A stretch of 45,195 bases of DNA. Source: Roseivirga sp. UBA6061. GTDB lineage: Bacteria; Bacteroidota; Bacteroidia; Cytophagales; Cyclobacteriaceae. The notes beneath the pieces are model-generated. The model did no database searches. It worked only from the letters and a program-made list of their open reading frames with translations, and was not told where the DNA came from. Shown piece after piece: positions 44,861-45,195 of the stretch (position 1 is its first letter; each line of letters starts with the position of its first letter). The stretch covers positions 82,648 through 127,842 of the forward strand of contig DIYF01000116.1 in NCBI GenBank assembly GCA_002427745.1, read 5' to 3'. Both the position numbers and the translations under genes were made by a program.

Positions 44861-45195
44861 ATTCTCCCGTCAGTACCGTAGGTCAGACGGATGAGCATGT
44901 CGTGGCCAGTCATCGGTGTATCGGGTATCAGTAATCAGGGAGGGGTGTGAATGGTGGTTGTGAGAGTTTCGCAAATTCTCCCGTCAGTACCGGAGGTCAC
45001 CGTTCGGGAGGTTATCAGTATATCGGTTATCAGGAATCAGGGGAGGATGTGAGTGGTTTGGGAAGGGTTCCAAATTCTCCAGTCAGTACCGTAGGTCACC
45101 GTTCGTGAGAGTTATCAGGAATCGGTTATTAGTTATCAGGGGAGGGCGTGAATGGTGGTTGGTGGAAGGACTGCAAATTCTCCCGTCAGTACCGG
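44861..45195. repeat. Imperfect ~100-115-bp tandem repeat, continuing past the window
   Basis: The block ATTCTCCCGTCAGTACCG recurs at 44861, 44975, 45074 (one base changed, CCAGTCAG) and 45177, with periods of 114, 99 and 103 bases. Between copies, variants of ATCGGTTATCAGGAATCAGGGGAGG occur. No ORF or CRISPR-like spacer pattern is visible. The array lies directly after the Omp85-like gene and runs off the right end, so its full copy number is unknown. Confidence 0.75.

Overview
The window looks like a chromosome segment of a Bacteroidota bacterium, probably order Cytophagales. The evidence is a C-terminal type IX secretion sorting domain on a giant exported protein, an IPExxxVDY-family gene, a prolipoprotein diacylglyceryl transferase with the long insertion seen in this phylum, and several near-perfect TAnnTTTG promoter -7 elements. 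No species can be named from the sequence alone.

Layout. Positions 1-9653 are mostly housekeeping. They hold the 3' end of an NFACT/RqcH-like gene, a pyk operon on the minus strand, and a divergent block acpP-fabF-rnc-nadE that runs into a truncated FloA-like gene and a GNAT gene. A small macro-domain/unknown/P-loop kinase cluster and a DinB-like (DUF1572) gene follow. An AT-rich 560-base spacer leads into the accessory region at 10213-28547.

The accessory region is the most interesting part. Two plus-strand genes encode an exported, membrane-anchored vWA protein and a 1322-residue tubulin/FtsZ-superfamily GTPase. They converge on a tightly coupled five-gene minus-strand operon. That operon encodes, in order of transcription, a second vWA-like membrane protein with a degenerate MIDAS, a 1098-residue Hsp70/actin-fold ATPase, two paralogous single-pass membrane proteins with a possibly GrpE-like C-terminus, and an exported transglutaminase-like cysteine protease. 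A third vWA membrane protein lies divergently at the far edge. Having a tubulin-like GTPase and an Hsp70/actin-like ATPase together, flanked by envelope proteins that could sense or anchor them, suggests an envelope-spanning cytoskeletal or membrane-remodelling machine. Published gene-context work predicted related tubulin/vWA membrane-remodelling systems; the exact composition here looks worth describing.

Positions 28548-30231 are gene-poor. They hold an atypical tRNA-Pro(TGG), a possible 41-residue ORF with its own terminator, a promoter-hairpin-terminator unit that may be a structured small RNA, and a ~243-bp tandem repeat containing REP-like palindromes. A DUF1801 gene follows. Next comes an 11-kb gene for a secreted protein built from thrombospondin type 3 calcium-binding repeats, arranged in a ~200-residue higher-order repeat. 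The window ends with lgt, an Omp85/BamA-like outer-membrane protein and a ~100-bp tandem repeat.
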